Below the pieces are notes generated by a model. That model was not told the DNA's origin and did not search any database. It saw only the letters and a list, made by a program, of their open reading frames with translations. 64,000 nt of DNA from positions 1,376,501-1,440,500 of the forward strand of contig NZ_OY775905.1 in assembly GCF_963675065.1 (NCBI RefSeq), given 5' to 3'. Position 1 is the first letter of the stretch, and each line of letters begins with the position of its first letter. This document shows, piece by piece, positions 34,170 through 43,543 of the stretch. The position numbers and the translations under genes were made by a program. This stretch comes from an uncultured Draconibacterium sp. GTDB taxonomy: Bacteria; Bacteroidota; Bacteroidia; Bacteroidales; Prolixibacteraceae.

Positions 34170-36097
34170 ACAAGGATTTTTAGCGAAACAGGTTCTACCA
34201 CAACGGTGTCTTCAACATGCTCTGTTCCCTCTTCGTTAATGCTGTTGCCATCGGCTACAACTTTGTACCGGCCTTCGGGTAAGGGGAATTCTACTTCGTC
34301 CTCATTTCCATTAAAAAGGAGAAATATTTTCGACCAACTGTCTCCCGCCGCTTTTCCATCTAAACAATAGGATACAACACCGATTTTATACTCGGCACAA
34401 AAATTCAAATCTTTTCGAATTGCTTCGGCAGAAGTCATACGGAATGCCGGATGATTTTTACGCAGCTGAATCAGTTTCTGAAAATATTCAAAAACATCAA
34501 TGTATTCATCTTTGCGGCTCCAGTCGATCTGGTTTACCGAGTCGGGCGATTTATAGGAGTTACCGTTACCACCTTTTGTGCGGCAAAAATCAACACCGGC
34601 ATGTAAAAGTGGCACTCCTTGCGAGGTTAAAACCAGCGCTCCGGCAAGTCTTACACGTTTGCGTAATTCCTCATCACTTGCTTTTGGTAAACTCTGTTTC
34701 AATTTGTCCCAAAGCGTATAATTATCGTGGCACGACACGTAATTGATACACTGATCGGGCTCAGCAGCCCAAGCCGTTTCAACCGTATCGATATATCCGT
34801 AATTCACCTGCGGATGGTAAACCGCCCCGGTAATTCCAAACTTTATCGCCTCTTCGCGCAGATTAAGCCCACTTACAAAACCTTTCGACTTTCTATCGCC
34901 ATGATTTCCCTTCAGGTCATCGCGAAAATCGTCGTTAAAGCTGGCTATTCTTCGCATTGCCGACGTGTTCTTTTTAACTGCCCGCTTCGATTCCGGCATC
35001 GGACTTTGGTCGGCTGCCCAGCCTTCGCCATAAAGAAATAATCCTCGGTCAATCTTATCCAACGACTTCCGGATTTCCTGCATGGTTTTCAAATCGTGAA
35101 TACCCATCAAATCAAAACGGAAACCGTCAACATGAAATTCCTCCACCCAATATTTGAGTGTATCGATTATGTATTTACGCACCATTTCACGCTCCGAAGC
35201 CAGTTCGTTTCCACATCCTGATGCATTTGAAAACGAACCATCCTCTTTCTGACGGTAAAAATACCCCGGCACAATCTGGTTAAAAACCGATTCTTTAGCG
35301 TAATAGGTATGGTTAAAAACCACATCCAGAATCACACCAATTCCGTTGGCATGCAGTGCTTTTACCAACTCCTTAAATTCTACGATACGTTTGCGCCCGT
35401 CGTAAGCATCCGTTGCATACGAACCTTCCAGTGCGTTGTAATGCATAGGGTCGTAACCCCAATTGTATTTTTCAAGTGGTTTTTCTTCGTCAACCGTTAC
35501 ATAATCGTTCACCGGCAGCAAATGCACATGCGTAACACCCAGTTCTTTCAGATGATCGATTCCGGTTTTTATACCTTCCGGCGAACGGGTTTCTTCTTCG
35601 GTAAATCCCAGAAACTTGCCTTTGTTTTCAATTCCTGAATTTTCTGCAATGGAAAAATCGCGCACGTGGGTTTCGTAAATCACCGCATCGGTAAAACTTT
35701 TGTAGCGCGGACCATTATCGTAAACCCAATCTTCAGGATTTGTGGTGTTCGGATTATAAATCATTCCGCGCAATCCATTGGCGCCAACGCAGCGTGCGTA
35801 TATCCCCGGAACTTCATCCAGCCATTCGCCATCGTTCACCCGAAAAGTATAGAATTTCCCTTCGTAATCGCCGGTTAAAATAGTGCCCCAAATGCCGTTT
35901 TCGTTCTTCTGCAGGTTGGTTTTATGGTACGCTTCACCACGTACGCCATCTTTGTACAAACGCAATTCTACCATTTGAGCTGTAGGTGCCCAAATCTTTA
36001 TCGTGGTCTTTTCGGGCGACCAAAAAACACCCAAATCCTTACCCGAATAACCGGGATAAGTTGAAAAATCGATATGGTTAAATTTCCAGTTTCGCAT
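34151..36097 (-). CDS. pulA: Type I pullulanase, cytoplasmic
   Basis: The 648-residue enzyme cuts alpha-1,6 branches in glycogen or starch-derived dextrins. It has a CBM48-like N-terminus (about 20-110), the pullulanase motif YNWGYDP at 211-217, the nucleophile Asp329 in DGFRFDLMG, the acid Glu358 in YGEGW and Asp457 in SCHDNY. No signal peptide is present, so it works inside the cell on imported maltodextrins or on glycogen. Its ATG overlaps the TAA of the upstream small gene. The 3' end overlaps the convergent orphan-domain gene by 19 bases. Confidence 0.93.
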   Translation of the reverse strand: MRNWKFNHIDFSTYPGYSGKDLGVFWSPEKTTIKIWAPTAQMVELRLYKDGVRGEAYHKTNLQKNENGIWGTILTGDYEGKFYTFRVNDGEWLDEVPGIYARCVGANGLRGMIYNPNTTNPEDWVYDNGPRYKSFTDAVIYETHVRDFSIAENSGIENKGKFLGFTEEETRSPEGIKTGIDHLKELGVTHVHLLPVNDYVTVDEEKPLEKYNWGYDPMHYNALEGSYATDAYDGRKRIVEFKELVKALHANGIGVILDVVFNHTYYAKESVFNQIVPGYFYRQKEDGSFSNASGCGNELASEREMVRKYIIDTLKYWVEEFHVDGFRFDLMGIHDLKTMQEIRKSLDKIDRGLFLYGEGWAADQSPMPESKRAVKKNTSAMRRIASFNDDFRDDLKGNHGDRKSKGFVSGLNLREEAIKFGITGAVYHPQVNYGYIDTVETAWAAEPDQCINYVSCHDNYTLWDKLKQSLPKASDEELRKRVRLAGALVLTSQGVPLLHAGVDFCRTKGGNGNSYKSPDSVNQIDWSRKDEYIDVFEYFQKLIQLRKNHPAFRMTSAEAIRKDLNFCAEYKIGVVSYCLDGKAAGDSWSKIFLLFNGNEDEVEFPLPEGRYKVVADGNSINEEGTEHVEDTVVVEPVSLKILVHAEKG

Positions 36098-36645
36098 TAA
36101 AATTTAACTAATGTTTTGCGTAAAAAAACCGCTTTGCTCCCCAAACTTTTTCCTTTCACATCTTTTAAATAGATTTTGGTCTTTGGATATTTCTTCAACG
36201 ATTTATCGTGCGAATAAAACCGATTCAAATCAATTTTTAACTGATGTGATTTTCCACTTTCCAGGTACAAAGGATAAAAATTGTAGTTATCCATACCTTT
36301 GAGTTTGAACTTACGTCTCAGCCAAAAATTATCGAATACTAAAAGCGGCTTATCCAAATCGATAGCTGTTGAGCCGGTGTTTTTTAAGGTAAGAATTAAA
36401 TTATCAGGATAGAAATTTGCATCCTTCTCCAATTTTATACTTAGCTTTTTAAGTTGTAAGAATGGTCTGCGCTCTTTTTTCGACTTCTTGTTAAAAGAAT
36501 GGCCACTTACAATAAAAGCCACGGTAACAGCAGCCAGAATTAGGAATACCCATAGCAGTTTATGTCCTTCGGGGCCTACCTCGTTTTGGGCAAAAAGCCA
36601 CAACGAATTCAATAATAAAACCGCAAGAATACTTCCCTTCTTCAT
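36097..36645 (-). CDS. Membrane protein of unknown function coupled to pullulanase
   Basis: The 182-residue protein has a signal peptide or first helix (1-19), a second helix (about 29-47, LLWVFLILAAVTVAFIVSG), and a beta-rich C-terminal domain with an immunoglobulin-like pattern (DNLILTLKNTGSTAIDLDKP). I do not recognise it. Its stop codon overlaps the pullulanase start in TAATG, so the two are translationally coupled. This suggests a link with glycan breakdown, but no motif supports a specific role. Confidence 0.65.
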   Translation of the reverse strand: MKKGSILAVLLLNSLWLFAQNEVGPEGHKLLWVFLILAAVTVAFIVSGHSFNKKSKKERRPFLQLKKLSIKLEKDANFYPDNLILTLKNTGSTAIDLDKPLLVFDNFWLRRKFKLKGMDNYNFYPLYLESGKSHQLKIDLNRFYSHDKSLKKYPKTKIYLKDVKGKSLGSKAVFLRKTLVKF

Positions 36646-36761
36646 TGTTGCTAATTTGAGGCAAAAGTAAAGTTTTTATTGATTTAAGGTCGCTACTGCT
36701 TACAGGTTTCACGGCAATACGTTTTATACTTAACATGAAACCCGTAAGCATCAGCATTTTA

Positions 36762-38129
36762 TCATCGTAAAGCTTCTACATCGTCGATGGTTTTTGGCTT
36801 TGGTTTGCCGAGTAGCTGCACGCCATTCTCGGTCATTACAAAATCTTCTTCGTTTCGAATTCCGCCAAAATTCCGGTAGCTGTCCACTTTTTCCCAGTTA
36901 ATAAAATCGTTGAATTTGCCTTGTCCGCGCCACAGATCGATCAATTCAGGAATAAAGTAAATCCCCGGCTCGATGGTAAATACATGTCCGGCTTTTAATG
37001 GCTTTGCCAGACGAAGCGATTTTAAACCAAACTGTGTGCTTTTTGGCTGGCCGTCGTAACCCACCCAAACTTCACCAAGATCTTCCATGTCGTGTACATC
37101 CATTCCCATCATGTGGCCGGTTCCGCAGGGGAAAAACAAAGCATGCGCGCCGGCCTCAAATGCATCCATCGCATTTCCCCTGGTTAAACCCATCGATTTT
37201 AGCCCATCGAAAATGGTTGTGGCAGCTGCTATGTGGGCGTTTTTATAAGGCTTGTTCAATTCGAGCGCGCTAATGGCAGCTTCATGTCCGGCCAGCGAAA
37301 TCTCATAGATTTCCTTTTGCTCGGGAGTAAATTTTTTGCTCACCGGAAAGGTACTCGACAAGTCGCCAGAGTAGCTCAATTCGTTTTCGTAACCGGCATC
37401 AACCAAAAACAGGTCGCCATCTTTTATTGTATTTCCATGATAATGATTGTGCAAGGTTTGCCCGTTTTTTGTGGCAATTATCGGGAAAGCAATATTACCA
37501 CCCGCTGCCAGTGCAACTTTATGGATTTCGGCAGTCACCTGTGCTTCCGTCATTCCCGGACGCGCAAATTCCATGGCTGCAACGTGCATATCAACCGAAA
37601 CGTTAACCGCCTGATGCAGTTGCTCGATCTCTTCTGCAGATTTTATCTCACGTTGGCTAACCACAGCTTTTACCAATTCCAACGAATAAGTATTCGCCAC
37701 ATCTTTGGGTGCCACATCAATCAGCTCCAGTAACTTTATTTTATTCTCGGGGCGGTAAAGCGGTAAAAAATGAATCTTCTTGCTTTTCTCCACAACCGAA
37801 GCCAGTTCTTTCATCGGAAAAACCGTTGACACGCCACACAACGCAGCACGGTCGGCAATGGTTGGCTGTGGGCCCATCCACACAATATCGTCGATGGTAT
37901 AATCATTTCCAAAAACAATCTCCTTGTCGTTATCAATATCGATTACCGCAGCCAGGCCCGGATGCTGAATTCCAAAATAATACAAAAAGGTGCTGTCTTG
38001 CCTGAAATGATAGGTGTTATCAGCATAATTCATCGATGATTCGTCGTTACCAAACAACAAAATCAATCCTTCCCCAACTTTCTCCTTTAGAACTTTTCTT
38101 CGTTTGATGTAAATCTCTTTCTGAAACAT
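36762..38129 (-). CDS. Aminopeptidase P (Xaa-Pro aminopeptidase), M24B
   Basis: The 455-residue enzyme removes N-terminal residues next to proline. The pita-bread domain (from about 175) shows the five metal ligands: Asp in FLVDAGYENE, Asp in SGDLSSTFP, His in GTGHMMGMDVHD, Glu in FTIEPGIYF and Glu in IRNEEDFVM. The N-terminal creatinase-like domain carries FRQDSTFLYYFG. No signal peptide is visible, so it is cytoplasmic. It is monocistronic; the region 5' of it (38130-39132) is decayed. Confidence 0.92.
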   Translation of the reverse strand: MFQKEIYIKRRKVLKEKVGEGLILLFGNDESSMNYADNTYHFRQDSTFLYYFGIQHPGLAAVIDIDNDKEIVFGNDYTIDDIVWMGPQPTIADRAALCGVSTVFPMKELASVVEKSKKIHFLPLYRPENKIKLLELIDVAPKDVANTYSLELVKAVVSQREIKSAEEIEQLHQAVNVSVDMHVAAMEFARPGMTEAQVTAEIHKVALAAGGNIAFPIIATKNGQTLHNHYHGNTIKDGDLFLVDAGYENELSYSGDLSSTFPVSKKFTPEQKEIYEISLAGHEAAISALELNKPYKNAHIAAATTIFDGLKSMGLTRGNAMDAFEAGAHALFFPCGTGHMMGMDVHDMEDLGEVWVGYDGQPKSTQFGLKSLRLAKPLKAGHVFTIEPGIYFIPELIDLWRGQGKFNDFINWEKVDSYRNFGGIRNEEDFVMTENGVQLLGKPKPKTIDDVEALR

Positions 38130-38341
38130 TTATGCAGTTTTTTATGAGAACGTGAATGTAATAAATTCTCAAATTCACACTATGACAAATGTTCGCATTG
38201 CTTTCACAATGATTATCGCGAAAAGTATTTTACATTTTCCAGTAGATATTTATTGTAAAAAAAGGAGCTGCATGACACAAAATTAAAAAGCTACGCAACC
38301 TTTAGTTCGCTTTGTCCATCTGTTAATTTAAACAAACGATA

Positions 38342-38626
38342 ATGAGAGCTCATTCCTTTTTCGTTATTACCGCGGAGTTTACCTACACGGCAAATGCTAC
38401 TTTTCACGATTCATACACTTCGCTGGAAGAAAATTCAAATACCGAAACGGTAAAGCCTCAAAGTTCTGAATCAGTTTATTTTGTTACACTCGATTGATAC
38501 GGGATGGATTACTGCGGATCATTAGGTGCCATGTGGATTGAGAAACAACGAATTGTTGTTGATTATGAATCGGTAAAATTACTGGAAGTTTTTATTGACG
38601 GAATGATATCAGTTCCGTTTTCCTAA
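38342..38626 (+). pseudogene. Small ORF interrupted by an in-frame TGA
   Basis: Starting at ATG 38342, 51 codons run to TGA at 38495-38497, then the same frame continues for 42 codons (MDYCGSLGAMWIEKQ..., ending VFIDGMISVPFS) to TAA at 38624. The two halves look like one short protein. I do not recognise the family. It is followed by a strong terminator, so it was once a transcription unit. Possible explanations are a nonsense mutation, two small genes, or recoding of the TGA; a selenocysteine signal was not evident. Confidence 0.45.
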
Positions 38627-38640
38627 CCATTTCGAATATA

Positions 38641-38694
38641 AAAAGAGCCTTACTTGTCTGTAAAGATCAATATAAGGCTCTTTTGCTTTTTTAT
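38641..38694 (+). terminator. Strong terminator behind the disrupted ORF
   Basis: A perfect 12-bp stem (AAAAGAGCCTTA, 38641-38652, with TAAGGCTCTTTT, 38673-38684) with a 20-base loop is followed by a T-rich tail. The right arm recurs exactly at 39116-39127. Confidence 0.75.
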
Positions 38695-39127
38695 ACTGTT
38701 TCAGAAGATTATAGCATCCAGGTATAAGAAACCTGCTTTTGCCTTATCAGGCGGATTCTACTCTTTGGCTTAGCCCCAAGAGTAGACAGAAAACCCAAGG
38801 CTGCGCCCACTTCCCTCGGAAAAGCTACACGATGCCGGCTAAAATTCCTGAACTCGTCGTACCTCCTCAAACAGCAGTAATTTTTTACGCCGTCACCCCT
38901 TGTTTTCCGGCTCACCGGCCGATGCCGTGCTGCTATGTAGCTGACGTTACATCTATGGACGGCCTCTTTTGAGCTCGGAAATGCCTTCCTTGTGCTTCGT
39001 TTTTGGATCAAGGCAAAAATGAAGGCCGCAGGCAGGCAGAAAGCACAAAGTTTTGGCGTTCCTCTCAATTTGGAATCAACCACCTCCTAAGACTACTCCA
39101 AATTTTATTAATCTGTAAGGCTCTTTT
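38685..39127. repeat. Probable dispersed non-coding element, flanked by a duplicated terminator arm
   Basis: About 430 bases without a credible gene lie between two copies of TAAGGCTCTTTT followed by CTTTTT(T)ATA. The interior is richer in G and C than the flanks and contains several hairpins, such as TCTACTCTTTGG (38757-38768) with CCCAAGAGTAGA (38775-38786). Frames of 124 codons (minus) and 77 codons (plus) exist, but their composition is low-complexity and not protein-like. Sequences of this style recur between genes in some Bacteroidota genomes; I cannot search for copies. Confidence 0.45.
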
Positions 39128-39132
39128 ACTTT

Positions 39133-40776
39133 TTATAAATCAACCACCTTAAAACTGGCTACATAAAAGTCTTTATCAACTTCTACTTTTCGTACTTTCT
39201 CATCGGAGTCGAAATATTGCCAGCGACCTGAAGGATTTAACCAGTGAGGCTCTCCATTGATGTATACTTTCAGTGGCAATTTAAAATTGTTGACACAATT
39301 TGCCCACCGAAATTGCAGCTTACCATCAATCATTGCATACTCAAAAGTCGGAATTCGTGTATCGCGCAAATACTGGTTAAAAAAGCCATTTAGATCAAGC
39401 CCGGTGTGTTCGATTAAATAACCTTCAATTTGCTCAGCTTTCACCGTTTGGTGATAGAACTCTTCGTTTAAACCACGAAGAATTCCACGCCATTTCTCAT
39501 CGTCATCCACAACTTGTCTCAAGGTGTGCAACATGTTGGCTCCTTTGGGGTACATATCGCCCGATCCCGGGTAATTTACACCGTAAACCCCAATAACAGG
39601 GCGGTCGTTAAGAATACCCAGTCGGCTGCCCCGAATATATTCTGAGCCGGCTTTTTTACCCCAGAAATACTCCACAAAAAGGTTTTCCGAGTAATTGGTA
39701 AAACTTTCGTGAATCCACATATCGGCCTCATCCCAATTGGTAATGTTATTGGCAAACCACTCGTGCCCCGACTCATGAATAATGATAAAATCGAATTTAA
39801 ATCCCCAGCCCGAATAGCTTATATCGCGGCCACCATAGCCATTCCGATAACCATTTCCGTAGGTCACCGAACTTTGGTGCTCCATGCCCGGATAGGGTAC
39901 TTCCACCAGTTTGTATCCGTCTTCGTAAAACGGATAAGGTCCAAACCAGTGCTCAAAAGCTTCCAGCATCATTGGCGCCTGTTTAAAATGCTCTTTTGCC
40001 TTTTCCAGGTTTTGTTTCAGTACCCAGTAATCGCAATCCAAATCGCCCTTTTCGCCTTTAAAAACTTCGTGCCAGTGAGCATAATTCCCAATGTTAATGT
40101 TTACGCCATAGTTGTTTATCGGGTTGTTTACAAACCAGTGCGCCGTTTTTGTGCCATCAGCATTTTGCTCTACTCCGCGCAATCGTCCATTCGATACATC
40201 CATCAAATGATCCGGGAACGTAACGCTTATCAACATGCTGTCGGGCTCGTCGTACGGATGGTCTTTGCATGGCCACCACAAACTACCACCGTCGCCCTGG
40301 TTGGTATTTACAATAAAATCGTTACCATTCTCATCTTTCTGCCAGCTAATACCTCCATCCCACGGAGGTCTTTTACTTATCTTTGGTTTCCCTGAATACT
40401 CTACCAACAGTTCGTTAACATCATTTGGATGTTGCTCTTTCTCCAATGTCACAAACCAGGCATTGCCATCTCGTGTATAGTTGAGCGACTTGCCATTTTG
40501 AGAAATTCGGGAAATAGTCATTGGCGGCTGCAGGTCGATCTGCATCAGCTGATTCGATTCCAAAACCTTGTATTGAATAAGGTTGCTACCGGAAATTGTG
40601 CTGTCAGCCAGATCTACTTTTACATTCAAATGATAATAAGTGAGATCCCACCAAACTCTTTCGGGAGTGATACTTCCACGCAACGAATCCTGATGTGTAA
40701 AATTTGTTTTTTGTGCAGCTGCATTCAATCCCAAAACAACCAACAATGTTGCAATAAATAATCTATGTCTCATCAA
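39133..40776 (-). CDS. M1-family metallopeptidase, secreted
   Basis: The 547-residue enzyme has a signal peptide (MRHRLFIATLLVVLGLNAAAQ), the M1 beta-sandwich, GMEHQ (297-301, in place of GAMEN) and the zinc site H334-E-x-x-H338 with Glu357 (HESGHEWF, then MWIHES). It removes amino acids from the N-terminus of peptides, probably in the periplasm. There is no type IX sorting tail, unlike the second M1 enzyme at 58891. It follows the S15-type peptidase gene by 21 bases, so the two may form a peptide-degrading operon. Confidence 0.9.
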   Translation of the reverse strand: MMRHRLFIATLLVVLGLNAAAQKTNFTHQDSLRGSITPERVWWDLTYYHLNVKVDLADSTISGSNLIQYKVLESNQLMQIDLQPPMTISRISQNGKSLNYTRDGNAWFVTLEKEQHPNDVNELLVEYSGKPKISKRPPWDGGISWQKDENGNDFIVNTNQGDGGSLWWPCKDHPYDEPDSMLISVTFPDHLMDVSNGRLRGVEQNADGTKTAHWFVNNPINNYGVNINIGNYAHWHEVFKGEKGDLDCDYWVLKQNLEKAKEHFKQAPMMLEAFEHWFGPYPFYEDGYKLVEVPYPGMEHQSSVTYGNGYRNGYGGRDISYSGWGFKFDFIIIHESGHEWFANNITNWDEADMWIHESFTNYSENLFVEYFWGKKAGSEYIRGSRLGILNDRPVIGVYGVNYPGSGDMYPKGANMLHTLRQVVDDDEKWRGILRGLNEEFYHQTVKAEQIEGYLIEHTGLDLNGFFNQYLRDTRIPTFEYAMIDGKLQFRWANCVNNFKLPLKVYINGEPHWLNPSGRWQYFDSDEKVRKVEVDKDFYVASFKVVDL

Positions 40777-40797
40777 ACTACAATTTAGAAATCCGTG

Positions 40798-42654
40798 TTA
40801 TTGAATTGCTTTGTTGTATGCCTCTGCTCCGCCAACAACCGGAATTTCGATGCTGGTTCCATTCAAATCAACCGTTAATTCGGTTCCGGGTTTTGGATGA
40901 AGCGTAAAATCTTTATCACTTGAAATAATCATCAATCCAATCTGCTGCCCGGCTTTAATCACCTGATCATCGGGTTGCAGTTCGAATGTCATTTCGTAGA
41001 ATTTCCCCGGTTTTAAAGGCTCACTTTCACGCAATGATTTATAGTTCTGCAAATCGGCCCAACCACGGGTGATCAGATTATCAGTAATTTTTGGGCGGCG
41101 CCATTGTGAATTGTTCCAGGGTAACGAAACCAGGTAAACCGAAAGGTTGACTGCCGGTTTGTTACTGGCCGCTTTTATCGTAATTTTTGGTTTTCCCGAA
41201 ATATGTAAGTCTTCCTTCAATTCCGGACTAACATATATTAACCGGTGCCCGGTAATTTCGGCCTGTGCCAACGCCTCGCTCGAAAATGAATAGTTGTCGA
41301 CCAATGTTTCTTCCGGTTGTTTCGTTGGTTTTTCGATAACAAGGGCACCTTTCTCCGGCGCTCCCGAAGCTAGAAAGAAAGTTACCGGTTTGGCATCAGG
41401 ATTTGGATAATCAGCATAAGAAGTAGGGTGATCGTGATCAGCGTCTTCGCGCACAATCCATGCTTTTGGATCGTTTTCCACACCATTTTCGATACCAAAT
41501 AAATAGCGCGTAAACCAACGGTTCATCATACTAAGTGGTGGTGGTCCACCGTGACCATCCTGGTGGTAATAAATCTGGCAGGGAATACCTTTTGCTTTCG
41601 CTGCTTCGTAAATACGCAAACTATGCTCGGGCACCACATTCCAGTCGTTAAAACCATGCGACATCAACATGGCAGCTTTCATCGGCTCCATATCATTCAG
41701 GTAATCGCGGCCGGCCCAAAAATCGTTGTAGTCGCCGGTAACACGATCTTGTCCGTTTTTCATTTCATCATCACGAATATGCTCACGTGCATAAGCTCTT
41801 TTATCGAGGTCGCCACTGTGAATAAAATCAAAAAGCACATCTACATCCTCGCCCAAATAACCACCGGGAGAGCGCACCAAACCGTTCGAGCGGTAATAAT
41901 GATAATACGAGGTGTTGGGAGCAATCGGAATAATAGCTTCCAGTCCTTCAACACCGGTAGTTGCGGCGGCCAAAGGCAAAGTTCCTTCATACGAAGTTCC
42001 GGTCATTCCCACTTTTCCTGTACACCAGTAAGCTTCAACTTCCTCATTTCCCCGTCGTGTTTTGTAGCCTTTTGCGCGTCCGCAAAGCCAATCGATTACA
42101 GCTTTTGGAGCCAGCGATTCATTGTCGCCACCAACTGTTGGTGAGCCATCAGACAATCCGGTTCCCGGAGACGACGAATGCACCACAACAAAACCACGGG
42201 GAACCCAGGTTTTTATCTGGGCCTTCGAAATAATCGGCCTTTCTCCACGGCGCTGAATTTCGGGAGGATGCACGTGTTGTTTTGGCTTTTCACCCAATTC
42301 CTGTTTAACATCCCAAAAGAACTCAGGATTGTTTCCGGCAACACCGGCAAAATACGGGCTTGAGTTATAAATAACAGGAAGTTTTAACCCTTCACTTTCG
42401 GTTTGCCGCGGACGTGTAACATCAACATGCATACGATCCAACAGGCCATCCCCATCCGAATCAAATTCGGTTTCCACCCACAGGTCTTCGCGAATCCAGT
42501 AATCCGGATCTTCAAACGCCTTTACAATTTGTGCCTCTCCATCTTTAAAAAAAGGCTTTGCCGGTTCGTTTTGTTGTGCACGGCTATCAACCACCCACAA
42601 CTGAACAAGCACCAAACAGACAACACTCAAACTCAGCTTTTTAATAATCTTCAT
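40798..42654 (-). CDS. Xaa-Pro dipeptidyl-peptidase-like S15 hydrolase, secreted
   Basis: The 618-residue protein has a signal peptide (VVCLVLVQLWVVDSRAQ), an alpha/beta-hydrolase core with nucleophile Ser221 in GMTGTSYEG, Asp in MSHGFNDWNV and His in YHQDGHGGPP, and a C-terminal jelly-roll (ITIKAASNKPAVNLSVYL). This is the CocE/NonD plan, shared by X-Pro dipeptidyl-peptidases and glutaryl-acylases. An acidic stretch TEFDSDGDGLLDRM near residue 62 resembles a calcium-binding EF-hand-like loop. It works outside the cytoplasm. It is the first gene of a two-gene unit with the M1 peptidase. Confidence 0.88.
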   Translation of the reverse strand: MKIIKKLSLSVVCLVLVQLWVVDSRAQQNEPAKPFFKDGEAQIVKAFEDPDYWIREDLWVETEFDSDGDGLLDRMHVDVTRPRQTESEGLKLPVIYNSSPYFAGVAGNNPEFFWDVKQELGEKPKQHVHPPEIQRRGERPIISKAQIKTWVPRGFVVVHSSSPGTGLSDGSPTVGGDNESLAPKAVIDWLCGRAKGYKTRRGNEEVEAYWCTGKVGMTGTSYEGTLPLAAATTGVEGLEAIIPIAPNTSYYHYYRSNGLVRSPGGYLGEDVDVLFDFIHSGDLDKRAYAREHIRDDEMKNGQDRVTGDYNDFWAGRDYLNDMEPMKAAMLMSHGFNDWNVVPEHSLRIYEAAKAKGIPCQIYYHQDGHGGPPPLSMMNRWFTRYLFGIENGVENDPKAWIVREDADHDHPTSYADYPNPDAKPVTFFLASGAPEKGALVIEKPTKQPEETLVDNYSFSSEALAQAEITGHRLIYVSPELKEDLHISGKPKITIKAASNKPAVNLSVYLVSLPWNNSQWRRPKITDNLITRGWADLQNYKSLRESEPLKPGKFYEMTFELQPDDQVIKAGQQIGLMIISSDKDFTLHPKPGTELTVDLNGTSIEIPVVGGAEAYNKAIQ

Positions 42655-42926
42655 TCGTTCAAAATTTTTACACAGTCCTTAACCAGCGATATAAAAAATT
42701 GGCCCCGGACTGTTTATATTACAGTTTTTTTTATGATTTCCCTTTAAAAAAAAGGGGTGCTTAGCTTATTTTTTTGAAAAGCTAAATATAGCCACACTCA
42801 ACTTTTATATGATGACGAATGACAGACTTTGTTAATTATTTGTAAGGAATTAAAGCGTAATTCGTCCTTTTCTTAATTTAAAGAGTTTTTTGTATTTTAT
42901 TTACATCAACTATTAACACGACAGCT

Positions 42927-43364
42927 ATGAGACAAATCGTTTGCCCCATATCGCAAGATGTGGTGGATGAAAAAATTACCCGAATAAACGCACTGATTGG
43001 AATTCTGCTGATTGTAACAGCTTTTGTGATGAATTCGTCAATTTTTTTGATTGTGTTGATGGCCGACTTTTTTATGCGCGCTTTTACCCAGATAAAGCAT
43101 AGCCTGATTAGCTATGTTAGTCATCGTTTGTCGAATGCACTTAACTTAAAAGAGAAACCAATAGCAAAAGCACCAAAGATTTTTGCTGCCAGACTTGGTT
43201 TCGTAATGTCGCTTATAATTGTTGGCTTGTTTTTAGCCCAACTACCTACTGCCGCGATGATTGTTGCCGGCATGCTGGTATTTTTTGCATCGCTCGAATT
43301 TGCATTGGGTCTTTGTATGGGCTGCATTATATACACTTATATCGTACTACCATTTTATAAATAA
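42927..43364 (+). CDS. DUF4395-like membrane protein
   Basis: The 145-residue protein has four hydrophobic segments (about 22-52, 88-105, 108-125 and 128-142), an N-terminal CP pair (IVCPISQDVVDEKITRINA) and a C-terminal CMGC motif in a membrane helix (LGLCMGCIIYTYI), the pattern of DUF4395 proteins. The Cys residues may be redox active, as the family is often found with thiol-disulfide proteins, but no function is established. It has its own terminator. Confidence 0.7.
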   Translation: MRQIVCPISQDVVDEKITRINALIGILLIVTAFVMNSSIFLIVLMADFFMRAFTQIKHSLISYVSHRLSNALNLKEKPIAKAPKIFAARLGFVMSLIIVGLFLAQLPTAAMIVAGMLVFFASLEFALGLCMGCIIYTYIVLPFYK

Positions 43365-43391
43365 TTCTACTTAATACAATTTTTCAGTTTT

Positions 43392-43426
43392 AAGGCTTCT
43401 GTCAACAGACAGTGGCCTTTTTTATT
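43392..43426 (+). terminator. Terminator of the DUF4395-like gene
   Basis: AAGGCTTCTGTC pairs imperfectly with GACAGTGGCCTT and is followed by seven T, 28 bases past the stop. Confidence 0.7.
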
Positions 43427-43543
43427 TCGTCATCTCCGAAAAACTAAATATTGAATACCTGTTGAATTAATATTCCCCCCACGAGCTTGTACAAAATAAT
43501 TATACTATTTTCGATCCTCAATCTTAAACCATAGCAACCGCCG

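Noticed and set aside
38709..39083. A 124-codon minus-strand frame in the repeat-like element
   Set aside because: It has no known domain, its composition is not protein-like and it lies over the hairpins of a likely repeat.
41551..42144. A 197-codon frame antisense to the S15 peptidase
   Set aside because: No recognisable motifs; the peptidase on the other strand has its complete catalytic triad.
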